This document shows, piece after piece, positions 27,555 through 37,017 of a stretch of 64,000 nt of DNA; positions within the stretch are counted from its first letter, which is position 1; the number at the start of each line of letters is the position of its first letter. Source of the stretch: Bradyrhizobium nanningense (GTDB lineage: Bacteria > Pseudomonadota > Alphaproteobacteria > Rhizobiales > Xanthobacteraceae); the NCBI RefSeq assembly GCF_004114535.1, contig NZ_LBJC01000007.1:310001-374000 (forward strand), given 5' to 3'. The position numbers and the translations under genes were made by a program. Under the pieces are notes generated by a model. The model made no database searches. It was not told where the DNA came from and worked only from the letters and a program-made list of their open reading frames with translations.

Positions 27555-28841
27555 TCATGCCGTGCGCCGCGTCTCCGGCATCACGAGAAGAATCAGCAAG
27601 AGCCCGGTCGCGGCAACGCCGGACAGTCCGATGAAGGCGGTTGCGTTGCCGAACTTGTCGCTGACATAGCCGCCGAGCACAGTGCTCAGCGACGCGCCGA
27701 TGCCCGTTGCGGTGCCGACGATTCCTTGCGCCAGATTGAAGTGCCCGCTGCCGAAGGCGACGTCAGCCACGATCAGCGGAATCATCACCGCGAACACGGC
27801 CGCGGTGATGCCGTCGAACACCTGCACGGCGACCAGCAGATACGGATCGCGCACGGTCGCAAACAACAGGCCGCGAATCGCCAGCGCGCCGAATCCGATC
27901 AGAAGCAAAGGCCGCCGGCCCCACGCTTGCGCCTTGCGGCCGACCGTCGGCGACAGCAGCGCCACGATCGCTTGCGGGACGACGATGCAAAAGGCGACGA
28001 GCACCGTCGCCCATTGGGCCGACCGCGCCGTCACAGCGCTTGCCATCAGCGGCATCATCGAGGCGTTCGCCAGTTGCAGCAGCAGAACGCTCAGGGCAAA
28101 GATGATGAGCGGACGCTGCCGGATCAGGTGCCAGATGTTGGTGTCGCCACGGTCGGCGGCCTCAGGCGGCATCTCGCCGTGACAGCGCCTGATGTCGACC
28201 TCGTTCTCGCGGATACGCGAGAGCGCAATCAGGGTCGGGATTGCGAGCAGGAAGGTGACCAGGAACACCGACCGGCTCGACAGCAGATAGCCCGCGGTGC
28301 CCATCACCGCCGCCGCCACACCGTTGCCGAGCGAGGCAAAGCGCGCGTTGCGGCCGAGCCGCTCGCCGATCGCGAGCGGGCCGACCAGGCCAAGGCTGAT
28401 CGCCGCGATCGCCGGCCCCAGCACGCAGCTCGCCGCCGCGTGCAAGGTCGCCGCGGCCACCACGACGGGGAAGATCGGCATCGCGGCATAGGCCAGCGCG
28501 CAAGTGCCGATGGTCGCGATCGCGAGGGCGGCAACCAGTCGCTCCGATTTCGCGGCATCGATGATCGCCCCGCCCGGCATCTGCCCGATCAACCCGACGA
28601 TACCGCCGATCGACAGCACGAGGCCGATCTCGACCTGGGTCCATTTCTGGGTGGTCAGATAGACCGCGATGAACGGACCGAATCCGGTCTGCACGTCGGC
28701 GAGGAAGAAGATGAACCAGTCGAGGCCACGCAGGCTCTGGCGCGACGGCGCCGGGATGCCAGTGACCGACGGCGCGGCGACGTTGTCCTGTTCAACGCGG
28801 CCGTCGCGATCTGCATGGTTCGGCTTCCTCGACAACAGCAC
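27555..28841 (-). CDS. MFS transporter
   Basis: 428 residues with about twelve helices, beginning at a GTG with GGGGAGGG 13 nt upstream. The N-terminal region (LRGLDWFIFFLADVQTGFGPFIAVYLTTQKW) and GGIVGLIGQMPGGAIIDAA are typical of a subgroup of putative drug/metabolite carriers in Bradyrhizobiaceae. It lies 23 bp downstream of the PRC-barrel gene, on the same strand, and may belong to its operon. Substrate unknown. Confidence 0.84.
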   Translation of the reverse strand: MLLSRKPNHADRDGRVEQDNVAAPSVTGIPAPSRQSLRGLDWFIFFLADVQTGFGPFIAVYLTTQKWTQVEIGLVLSIGGIVGLIGQMPGGAIIDAAKSERLVAALAIATIGTCALAYAAMPIFPVVVAAATLHAAASCVLGPAIAAISLGLVGPLAIGERLGRNARFASLGNGVAAAVMGTAGYLLSSRSVFLVTFLLAIPTLIALSRIRENEVDIRRCHGEMPPEAADRGDTNIWHLIRQRPLIIFALSVLLLQLANASMMPLMASAVTARSAQWATVLVAFCIVVPQAIVALLSPTVGRKAQAWGRRPLLLIGFGALAIRGLLFATVRDPYLLVAVQVFDGITAAVFAVMIPLIVADVAFGSGHFNLAQGIVGTATGIGASLSTVLGGYVSDKFGNATAFIGLSGVAATGLLLILLVMPETRRTA

Positions 28842-28864
28842 AGGCGGTCAGCCCTCCCCGCACC

Positions 28865-29383
28865 TCACTGGATCGCTTGCAGCGGTTGAAGGCTGCCGGA
28901 CGCGCCGAGCACGACGATCGGCGTGTCTTCCTTGTATTCCGGCGCGGCCGCGACCTGCGCCTTGGTCAATTCCAGCGTGATGCTGTCCTTCTTGTTGGCG
29001 ATCTTGCCGAAGCGCAGCGCGTTCCAGTCCACCACGATCTTGCGGCTGCCGACGCCGAGAAACCCGCCGAAATCGATGGCCGCGGCGCGCACGTGACCGG
29101 TGCGATCGACGATGACGTCGACAATGCGGCCCATGTCCTCGCCGGCCGCACTGCGCACGTCGCGGCCGAGCACGCCATGGGCCTCGCTCGCGCCGATGAT
29201 GGTCACCGACGGCGGCGGGGCGGCGTCCTTCGGCGTCACGGGCACGGTCGAGGCCGGCGGCTGGGTCGCCGGCGCATTGGCCTCACTCGGGCCTGTGGGC
29301 GGCTCGTCCGCGGCGTGCGAGGTGGCGACCGCCAGGCTTGCAACGACGGCTGTGCCAAGGATCAATGCTCCGATCGTACGCAT
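28865..29383 (-). CDS. Exported PRC-barrel domain protein
   Basis: 172 residues. The signal peptide (MRTIGALILGTAVVASLAVATSHA) is followed by a Pro/Ala-rich linker and one PRC-barrel domain: GVLGRDVRSAAGEDMGRIVDVIVDRTGHVRAAAIDFGGFLGVG...IVVDWNAL. AAGGAGG precedes the ATG. PRC barrels of this type are found in photosynthetic reaction-centre H chains and many envelope proteins; the role here is unknown. It sits between the debranching enzyme (19 bp upstream) and an MFS gene. Confidence 0.85.
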   Translation of the reverse strand: MRTIGALILGTAVVASLAVATSHAADEPPTGPSEANAPATQPPASTVPVTPKDAAPPPSVTIIGASEAHGVLGRDVRSAAGEDMGRIVDVIVDRTGHVRAAAIDFGGFLGVGSRKIVVDWNALRFGKIANKKDSITLELTKAQVAAAPEYKEDTPIVVLGASGSLQPLQAIQ

Positions 29384-29402
29384 AACGCCTCCTTGCGCGC
29401 TG

Positions 29403-31607
29403 CTAGCGCGCCAGCACGATCGTGACCTGAATCTGGCCGCGCGTGCGCATCACCTCCAGCGCCACGTCGTCGCCGTGGCGGCTGACGCGAAGATCGACGC
29501 TGGACTCGCCCAGGCGCAGATCGCGCAAGATCACCTCGTTGAGGAACGCCGGCAGATGCGGGTTGCGCAGGCGAATCTCGCCGCGCGCCACGTCGAACTC
29601 GATGCCGAGCGCCGCTTCCAGCAGCGTGAACGGCGTCGCGCTGGCCCAGGCCTGCGGCGCGCAGGCCACCGGATAAAGCGTCGGGCCTCGCCGCTTCTCG
29701 CGCCGGAAGCCGCAGAACAATTCGGGCAGCCGGCGCAGGTCCATATAGGTCGCCGCGTCGAACAGCCCCTTGAAGACATGCGCCACCGAGTGCTTGAGGC
29801 CGTAGCGCGCGAGCCCGAGCGCGATCAGCGCGTTATCGTGCGGCCAGATCGACCCGTCATGGTAGGACATCGGATTGTAGCGCACTTCGCCCTGCGCGAC
29901 GGTGCGGATGCCCCAACCCGAGAAGAAATGCGGCCGCATCAGATCGGCGGCGACGAGGCGGGCGCGGTCCTCGCGGATCATGCCGCTGAACAGCACCTGA
30001 CCGGCATTCGAGGTCCGCACCTTGCACGGCCGCTTCTTGCCGTCGAGGGCGAGCGCATAAGTGCCGAGCTCCTCGCACCAGAACGCCTTCTCGAAGTGTT
30101 CGGCCAGCGCCCTGGCGTCGGCCTCGAGCTTGCGCGCACGGTCCGGCTTGCCGAGCCGCAAGGCGCAACGCGCGGCTAGCTGCTTGGCGGCGTAGACGTA
30201 GCCCTGGACTTCGGCGAGCGCGATATTGCCTTCCGCGAGCTGGCCGTCGGCGTGGAAGATCGCGTCGTACGAATCCTTCCAGCCCTGGTTGGCCAGCCCC
30301 TTCTCGGTCGCGCGCTGGTATTCGATGAAGCCGTCCTGGTCGGGATCGCCGGGACCGTCGATCCAGGCCAGCCCCGCCTCGATCGCCGGCCATAGCTCGA
30401 TCAAGGTCTTCTGGTCGCCGGTCCGTTCGAAATAGCTCCCGGCGAGCAGGACGAACAGCGCGGTCGAATCGACGCTGCCGTAATATTGCGCGAACGGCAC
30501 CTCACGCAGCGCCGCCATCTCTCCGCCGCGCATCTCATGCAGGATCTTGCCGGGCGCGGCATCGGCAAGCGGATCGACCGCCTTGGCCTGGAAATGAGCG
30601 AGCCGGCGCAAGACGCCCTTGGCGACGCGCGGATCGACCCACAGCATCTGGAGCGCGGTGATCAGGCCGTCGCGGCCGAACGTCGTGGAGTACCAGGGAA
30701 TGCCGGCATAGGGATAACGCCCCTGCGGCGTCTCCGTCATCAGCATGTTGAGGTCCGCCATGGCCTGGCACAGCACCTCGTTGAAGATGTTGTTGGAGGT
30801 CTCGATGCTGGCGGCGCCCACCGTGGAATGGCGCATCTCGCGGCGGTGGGCAAGCAAGCCCCTGAAGAAGCGCGCGGGCTTCTCCGCGATCGGCCTGTTG
30901 CAGGATACGGCTACGAACAGTGATGTCGATTCGTGAGGGTCCAGTTCGAGCTGCCAGGTTGCGGCATTCACCGACAACCGCGTCGGACGCGGGTCGAAAT
31001 GCAGCCCCGTGGTGCGCTCGGTGTCATCGAGACCGCGATATTCGTACAGCACGTCGGTCGGCCCGAGCAATCTGCTCGTTCCGGTCCCGCGGCGCGGGCG
31101 GCGCTCGCCGCGTACCTCGAACAGATCGGCAAAGTCGTTGTCGAACAGCAGCGTCAGCTCGAAGCTGGCCCGCCCGTCGCCGTGGTTCTGCACGCCGATG
31201 CGCTGATAGGCCGTGCCGCGCCACAGGAAGATCGTGCGCACGATGTGCAGCAGATCCTTCTGAAACACCAGACGGCCCTGACGATAGATGTCCGGATTGG
31301 TCAGATCGACGGCCAACGCCGAATTGTCGTCGCGCAGGTTGGAGCCGAGTAGCAGCGGCTGGAGGTCGTCGAGCACGAGCTCCAGCCGCGCCAGATAGCG
31401 CGTGTCGTAGTGAAACAGACCGTCCGGCCCGCCGGCCGATGCGCCGATGTCGCCATGGCTGTCGAGCACGATGAACATGTCGTCGTGCTTGAGCGAACGC
31501 CGCGGCCGCGCCGACGGCCCGGTCATCGGAATATAGAAAGGTTGCTCCGCGACCTGTTCGGAGGTCCGCGTCACGGAGACGAGTTGGGTTACGGCTTCGG
31601 CCGACAT
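29403..31607 (-). CDS. Amylo-alpha-1,6-glucosidase / glycogen-debranching-type enzyme
   Basis: 734 residues. N-terminal all-beta domain of the bacterial/archaeal debranching type (IVLDSHGDIGASAGGPDGLFHYDTRYLARLEL, residues ~45-75) and a C-terminal (alpha/alpha)6 barrel (AGIPWYSTTFGRDGLITALQ; YYGSVDSTALFVLLAGSYFERTGD; PHDNALIALGLARYGL). The family hydrolyses alpha-1,6 branches of glycogen or related glucans. GGGGAGC ribosome site. It lies between an ABC exporter and the PRC-barrel gene and near a GT4 gene, suggesting an alpha-glucan or surface-polysaccharide module (inference). Confidence 0.87.
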   Translation of the reverse strand: MSAEAVTQLVSVTRTSEQVAEQPFYIPMTGPSARPRRSLKHDDMFIVLDSHGDIGASAGGPDGLFHYDTRYLARLELVLDDLQPLLLGSNLRDDNSALAVDLTNPDIYRQGRLVFQKDLLHIVRTIFLWRGTAYQRIGVQNHGDGRASFELTLLFDNDFADLFEVRGERRPRRGTGTSRLLGPTDVLYEYRGLDDTERTTGLHFDPRPTRLSVNAATWQLELDPHESTSLFVAVSCNRPIAEKPARFFRGLLAHRREMRHSTVGAASIETSNNIFNEVLCQAMADLNMLMTETPQGRYPYAGIPWYSTTFGRDGLITALQMLWVDPRVAKGVLRRLAHFQAKAVDPLADAAPGKILHEMRGGEMAALREVPFAQYYGSVDSTALFVLLAGSYFERTGDQKTLIELWPAIEAGLAWIDGPGDPDQDGFIEYQRATEKGLANQGWKDSYDAIFHADGQLAEGNIALAEVQGYVYAAKQLAARCALRLGKPDRARKLEADARALAEHFEKAFWCEELGTYALALDGKKRPCKVRTSNAGQVLFSGMIREDRARLVAADLMRPHFFSGWGIRTVAQGEVRYNPMSYHDGSIWPHDNALIALGLARYGLKHSVAHVFKGLFDAATYMDLRRLPELFCGFRREKRRGPTLYPVACAPQAWASATPFTLLEAALGIEFDVARGEIRLRNPHLPAFLNEVILRDLRLGESSVDLRVSRHGDDVALEVMRTRGQIQVTIVLAR

Positions 31608-31668
31608 GAGCTGCTCCCCTGCGCTTGTTTCTTGAGAACGCGACCGACTCGAGAACGCGACTGTTGGC

Positions 31669-33432
31669 TTACGCGGCGGCTTGCGAGAGCCGACTCATTT
31701 CCTGCGTGACCAGTTCACGGTAGGGTCCGTGACCCTGCATGAGGCGCTCGGGCGATCCGTCTTCGATGATCTTACCATTTCTCAGGACCACCACACGGTC
31801 GAAATTGCGCAGCGTCGCCAGCCGATGCGCGATCGCGATCACGGTGCGGCCGCGCATCAGGCGCGACAGCGCCTCGCGGATCGCCTCCTCGGACTCGCTG
31901 TCGAGCGCCGCGGTGGCCTCGTCCAGCAGCAGGATCGGCGCGTCCTTCAGGAAAGCGCGCGCGATCGCGATGCGCTGGCGCTGGCCGCCCGACATCTTCA
32001 CGCCGCGGTCGCCGACCATGGTGTCGAGGCCTTCGGGCAGACCGTCGATGAAATCGCAGCGCGCCGCGATCGCCGCACGCAGCACCTCGTCGTCGGTCGC
32101 GTTCGGGCGTCCGTAGCGGATGTTCTCGCGGATGGAGCGATGAAACAAGGAGATGTCCTGCGGCACGACGGAGATCGCCTCGCGCAGGCTCAGCTGGGTG
32201 ACCTTCGAGATGTCCTGCCCGTCGATAGTGATGCTGCCATCGTCGACGTCGTAGAAGCGCTGCAGCAGCGTGAACAGCGTCGACTTGCCGCCGCCGGACT
32301 GGCCGACCAGGCCGACGCGCTGGCCGGGCTGCAAGCGAAGGCTGAACCGCTCGAAGATCTTCTCGCCGCCGGGATAGCCGAAGGTGACGTTGTTGTATGC
32401 AATCGCGGCGCCGCTCTTCACAAGAGGTTCAGCTTCAGGGTGATCGCGCAGCCCGTGCGGCACCAGCAGCGTGGCGATCGCCTCGGTCAGACGGGCGACG
32501 TGCTGGGTGACGTCGACCAGCGCCACCGCGAGATCGCGCGTGGCGCTCAGGATGGAGATGCCAAGCGTGCAGACCAGCACGACGTCGCCGGTGGTGGCTT
32601 CACCCTTCTGCCAGAGCGTGACTGCCCAGGCCATCAGCGCAACCGTCAAAAGCACGGTCACAGCGGCATGCAGCAGCCGCAGTTTCTCCAGATAACGCAG
32701 GCTGCGGCTTCGCGCGGTGAGTTCCCGATTCACCGTCGCATCGAACCGCTCATGCTCGTGGCCGATGCCGCAGAAGGCCCGCACCAGCGGCATGTTGCTG
32801 ATGACGTCGATCATCTCGCCGTCCACGACCGCCGCCTTGTCGGCGAAATCATCGTGCAGGGGCTTGCCGGCGGCGGCCAGGTGGAACATCGCGATCACCA
32901 TGCCTCCGGCGATCACGCTGAGCCCGAGCGCCATATAAGGGCTGACGGTTCCAATCAGGGCAATTGCCGCAATTGTGGCAATGCACGGCGGCAACACGTT
33001 CCAGACGAACATGTTCTCGACCGTGAACACCGCGTTCGAGGTCGCCGTGATGCGGCTCGTCAGCATGCCCGGCATGCGGTCGGAGAAATAGCTCGGCGCG
33101 TGCCCGGTCAGATGACGAAATATGTCACGGCGTAAATCACCCGTGACACGAACGAAGGTGAAGCTCGCTGTCCAGCTCGCGATCCGCCACAGGAAATTGT
33201 CGGCGGCGATCAGCGACATGAGTAAAATGAATGCCAGCCATACGCTGCCTCCGTGCGATGGTCCGGCTGACAGACTGTCGACCAGGGATTTGACGCCGTA
33301 TTGCGTGCCTACGGAGCAAGCAACCGCTGCCACGACCGCGCTCAGGATCACCAAATGCGAGGCGAGACGACGCCGGAGATAGCGCAAGACAAAGGCAAAT
33401 GGCCTGCGCGCGTATCCAGAAAGCTGATCCAT
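31669..33432 (-). CDS. ABC exporter, fused membrane and ATPase domains
   Basis: 587 residues: an N-terminal six-helix membrane domain (~20-310) and a nucleotide-binding domain with Walker A GQSGGGKST, signature MSGGQRQRIAIARA, Walker B ILLLDEATAAL and switch His in AHRLATL. This is the MsbA/type IV half-transporter arrangement; it would work as a homodimer exporting a lipid, drug or glycan precursor. It precedes the debranching gene by 61 bp and diverges from the GT4 gene. Confidence 0.9.
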   Translation of the reverse strand: MDQLSGYARRPFAFVLRYLRRRLASHLVILSAVVAAVACSVGTQYGVKSLVDSLSAGPSHGGSVWLAFILLMSLIAADNFLWRIASWTASFTFVRVTGDLRRDIFRHLTGHAPSYFSDRMPGMLTSRITATSNAVFTVENMFVWNVLPPCIATIAAIALIGTVSPYMALGLSVIAGGMVIAMFHLAAAGKPLHDDFADKAAVVDGEMIDVISNMPLVRAFCGIGHEHERFDATVNRELTARSRSLRYLEKLRLLHAAVTVLLTVALMAWAVTLWQKGEATTGDVVLVCTLGISILSATRDLAVALVDVTQHVARLTEAIATLLVPHGLRDHPEAEPLVKSGAAIAYNNVTFGYPGGEKIFERFSLRLQPGQRVGLVGQSGGGKSTLFTLLQRFYDVDDGSITIDGQDISKVTQLSLREAISVVPQDISLFHRSIRENIRYGRPNATDDEVLRAAIAARCDFIDGLPEGLDTMVGDRGVKMSGGQRQRIAIARAFLKDAPILLLDEATAALDSESEEAIREALSRLMRGRTVIAIAHRLATLRNFDRVVVLRNGKIIEDGSPERLMQGHGPYRELVTQEMSRLSQAAA

Positions 33433-33703
33433 ATGGCTATCGCCCCGTTATGCTGGTTTTCGTTGTTACTGATCGATTGAACATCGACCTCTTCGCCTCG
33501 GTTCCCGGGCCGGGCGATCACGACATGCGGATACGGACGATCTGAGAAGATGTAGTGGCAGCATCGAGACGGTCCGCGGACGTGTCGAATATGTAACGTT
33601 CGGAGGAAGGAACTTCGCAACTGCGGGAACGTTCCCTTGTCTGGCATGCCGGTGCCGTACTGGCGGGGGTTTCAACATTCATGATCGCAGAGGAGATGGT
33701 GAG

Positions 33704-34774
33704 ATGCGCATCGCGCAGGTAGCTCCGTTGACGGAGGCTGTTCCACCCAAGCTGTATGGCGGCACCGAGCGGGTGGTGCATTGGTTGACGGAGGAGTTGG
33801 TAGCGCTTGGGCACGACGTGACGCTGTTCGCCAGCGGCGACTCCCAGACCTCAGCCAGGCTGGACGCGCTGTGGCCGAAAGCGCTTCGTCTCGACGGGTC
33901 CGTGCGCGATCCCAATGCGTTGCACATGGTGCTGCTGGAGCGCGTGCGGCAGAAATGTGACGACGAGGAGTTCGATTTCCTCCACTTCCATCTCGACTAT
34001 TATCCCTGGTCGCTGTTCTACCGCCAGCCAACGCCGTTCCTGACCACGCTGCACGGCCGGCTCGACCTGCCGGAGCATCAGCCGGTCTTCAACACCTTCT
34101 CCAAGATGCCCGTCATCTCGATCTCCAACGCGCAGCGGCGGCCGGTGCCGCAGGCGAGCTGGGTGACGACGATTCATCACGGTCTTCCGGAGAACCTGCT
34201 GACGCCGAAGCCCGCAAAGCAGGAATATCTCGCCGTGCTCGGCCGCATCGCGCCCGAGAAGGGCGTCGACCGCGCCATCAAGATCGCGACCCATTGCGGC
34301 ATTCCGCTGAAGATCGCGGCCAAGGTCGATCGCGCCGATCAGGATTACTACGACGAGCTGATCCGGCCGATGATCGAGAACAATCCGCTGGTGGAGTTCA
34401 TCGGCGAGATCAGCGATCACGAGAAGTCGGATTTCCTGAGCGGCGCACTCGGGCTTCTGCTGCCGATCGACTGGCCGGAACCGTTTGGCCTGGTGATGAT
34501 CGAAGCCATGGCCTGCGGAACGCCGGTCGTCGCCTTCAACCGCGGCTCGGTGCCGGAGATCATCGACGAGGGGTTGACCGGCTTCGTCGTCGAGGACGTG
34601 CTCAGCGCGGCCGGTGTGGTGAACCGTCTTCCGCAACTCGACCGCGCCGCGATCCGCAAGCAGTTCGAGACGCGCTTCACGGCGCGGCGCATGGCCCTGG
34701 ATTACCTCGCGGCCTATCGCAGCCTGACCGAGGCACAAGCGCCGCGGATCAAGCTGGTGAGCAGCGCGGAGTAG
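33704..34774 (+). CDS. Glycosyltransferase family 4
   Basis: 356 residues, GT-B fold. The N-terminal half begins MRIAQVAPLTEAVPPKLYGGTERVV (the YGGTE loop marks this GT4 group), then FLHFHLDYYPW and LTTLHGRLD. The C-terminal half has LGRIAPEKGVDRAI, the E-x7-E-like PFGLVMIEAMACGTPVVAF and GSVPEIIDEG. Retaining transfer of a sugar from a nucleotide donor is expected; acceptor unknown. Divergent from the ABC exporter with a 271-bp gap. Confidence 0.9.
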   Translation: MRIAQVAPLTEAVPPKLYGGTERVVHWLTEELVALGHDVTLFASGDSQTSARLDALWPKALRLDGSVRDPNALHMVLLERVRQKCDDEEFDFLHFHLDYYPWSLFYRQPTPFLTTLHGRLDLPEHQPVFNTFSKMPVISISNAQRRPVPQASWVTTIHHGLPENLLTPKPAKQEYLAVLGRIAPEKGVDRAIKIATHCGIPLKIAAKVDRADQDYYDELIRPMIENNPLVEFIGEISDHEKSDFLSGALGLLLPIDWPEPFGLVMIEAMACGTPVVAFNRGSVPEIIDEGLTGFVVEDVLSAAGVVNRLPQLDRAAIRKQFETRFTARRMALDYLAAYRSLTEAQAPRIKLVSSAE

Positions 34775-34793
34775 CGCGGAGGCACTTACCACT

Positions 34794-34937
34794 CTCGTGT
34801 CCCGGACGCGCTGCAACGCTCCTAAGCGTTGCGGCGCAGAGCCGGGACCCACGCAGTCGGAGATGCTCGCGGAAACATGGGCCCCCGGCTCTGCAGCGCA
34901 CCGCTGAAGAAGCGCTGCGCTGCGTCCGGGGCACGAG
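34794..34937. repeat. Large palindromic repeat, CTCGTGTCCCGGACGCG type
   Basis: Ends CTCGTGTCCCGGACGCG and TGCGTCCGGGGCACGAG pair with each other; an inner pair AACGCTCCTAAGCGTT and a GAGCCGGG/CCCGGCTC pair add further stems. It lies between the convergent GT4 gene and the broken sulfatase, and its right end almost touches the sulfatase stop. Probably one of a dispersed family. Confidence 0.75.
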
Positions 34938-34939
34938 CC

Positions 34940-36870
34940 CTACACCACCACCGCCCGCTTCGGCTCGACGATCTCGAACATCCTTGGAAACTCGTCCATC
35001 AGGCCCATCAGCTCGGCAAGCTTCATCGGGTTGCCCGCGAGCTTGACCTTGCCGGCGGCAACGGCTTCCGGAAAGCTCGTCAGCTTGGCGATCACCTCGT
35101 CCAGCGTAGAGCGCGCCAGCGTGAAGCTGGCATCGGCGCCCTCCGCAGGCATCCCCTCGGCGTAGGTGAGCGCACAGTTCTCCAGATTGAGCACGAAGGT
35201 CTCGCCGGTATCGGAAAAGTGCCAGTTCAAGACGATGTGCTTGCCTTCCGCCTTGGGGCCGTTGAGGCGGATACCCATGACATCCCAGAGCTGCGAGGTG
35301 CGCAGCGCGGCCAGCGTCTCGCGCGGCATCGGCGGACGCGCCGGCACCTTCGGCATGCCCTGGCGCAACTCCTGCGCGCCGAACAGATAGGCGTTGCGCC
35401 AGGTCGCGCTTTCGGCGGCGTAGCCGAGCTGCTCCAGCGTGTCGGCGAGCAGACCGCGCGCCGCCGCATTGTCAGGTTCGGCAAAGACGAGATGGCCGAG
35501 CGCCTGGGCGACGAAGCGAAATTCGCCCTTGTCGAAATCCGCAGCCGCCCGCGCCAGAATGGCATCCGCGCCGCCCATGTACTCGACATACTTCCTGCCC
35601 GCCTCGACCGGCGGCAGCGGATCGAGATTGACCGGATTGGCGTCGTACCAGCCGAGATATTTCTGGTAGATCGCCTTCACGTTGTGGCGGATGTGGCCGT
35701 AATAGCCGCGGCCATGCCAGGCGCCCTGCAGGCTCTTCGGCAGCTTAATCGTCTCGGCGATCTCGGCGGCGGTGAGGCCGTGATTCATCAGGCGGATGGT
35801 CTGGTCATGCGCGAATTTGTAGAGATCGCGCTGCTGGCGGATCATGGTGCCGATGCGCTCGGCACCCCACACTGGCCAGTGATGCTGGCCGCACATCGCT
35901 TCCGCCTTGCCGTCCCAGAGCCGCAACGCCTCGTTCAGATATTTCGACCAGGCCAGCGCGTCGCGCACGTCGGCGCCGCGAAACGGCAGCAGATGTTGTG
36001 GAAATTATGCGTGCAGTTTTCGGCGAGGTTGAGAAGCTTGTAGCGCGGGATGAAGAAATGCATCTCCGCCGGCGCTTCGCTGTTCGGCGCCATCTGGAAT
36101 TCGAATTCGACGCCGTCGATGACGCGCCTGTCGCCGGTCGCCATGATCAGGTCCGTGGGACGCAACAGCGCAACCGATCCTGCCGCCATTGACTTGCCGA
36201 GCCCGCAATCGACCTGTCCCCGCGCCCCCTTGGCCAGCAGCGGCCCGAACTGGTACTGCGCCCGGCGCAGCATGGCCGGTCCCGCAATGATGTTCTCGGA
36301 GACGGCGTGCTCCATGAACAGGTTCGGCGCGATGATCGGCACCCTGCCGGTCGCGAGCGCATCCTCCTCCAGCACGCCGCGCGCCCCGCCCCAATGGTCG
36401 GTATGCGTGTGGGTGAAGATGACGGCCGTAACGGGCTTCAGGCCCCGATGCCTGAAATAGAGATCGAGCGCGGCGCGGGCGCCTTCGATCGAGGTCAGGG
36501 TGTCGACGACGATGACGCCGCTGTCGCCCTCGATCAGCGTCATGTTGGCGATGTCGAGCCCGCGCACCTGGTAAACGCCGGGCACGACCTCGAATAGGCC
36601 GTACTGCATGTTGAGACGCGACTGCCGCCACAGGCTCGGATTGACCGTGGGCGGCGCCTGTTCAGAGGACAGGAAGCCGTAAGGCTCGAGGCTCCAGACC
36701 GTCCGCCCCTGCGGGTTCGTGATTTCTGCGTTCTCGATCGTGCCGAGGAAGCCGCGTGCGGCATCGTCGAAATCCCGCGTGTCGGAAAACGGCAGCGCGT
36801 TCAGCATTGCCGCGTGCTGCGCGATGACCGAGGGCGTTGCGTCCTTCGGCTCGTTGGTGATGTCGGTCAT
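34940..36870 (-). pseudogene. Alkyl/aryl-sulfatase (metallo-beta-lactamase type) split by a frameshift
   Basis: Two overlapping frames form one SdsA1/BDS1-like alkylsulfatase. The first (36870 to 35935) has the zinc motif THTHTDHWGG and ends out of frame after NLAENCTHNFHNI. The second (from about 35990 to 34940) continues with LPFRGADVRDALAWSKYLNEA, the dimerisation domain (WHGRGYYGHIRHNVKAIYQ) and an SCP2-like C-terminal domain. Restoring one base near 35990-35994 gives an uninterrupted protein of about 640 residues, the family length. The enzyme would release sulfate from alkyl sulfates. A true mutation or an assembly error are both possible. Confidence 0.85.
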
Positions 36871-36958
36871 CGGCTGGCTCCTCCCCTGCTCTGGTTGGAA
36901 CCATCTAAGCTCATATCATCACCGATTGCCATTGCGGGCGCCGTGCAGCCCGCATGAT

Positions 36959-37000
36959 GCGGCCGCTCTTACCCCCCAGGAGAGGGTAAGAGTCGGCCGC
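36959..37000 (-). terminator. Strong hairpin between the TRAP operon and the sulfatase gene
   Basis: GCGGCCGCTCTTACCC and GGGTAAGAGTCGGCCGC pair over 16-17 bases with one bulge and a short loop. It begins 18 bp after the TRAP permease stop. No long T run follows, so it is either a terminator of imperfect type or an mRNA 3' stabiliser. Confidence 0.55.
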
Positions 37001-37017
37001 TCGTGCCGCTTATTTCG

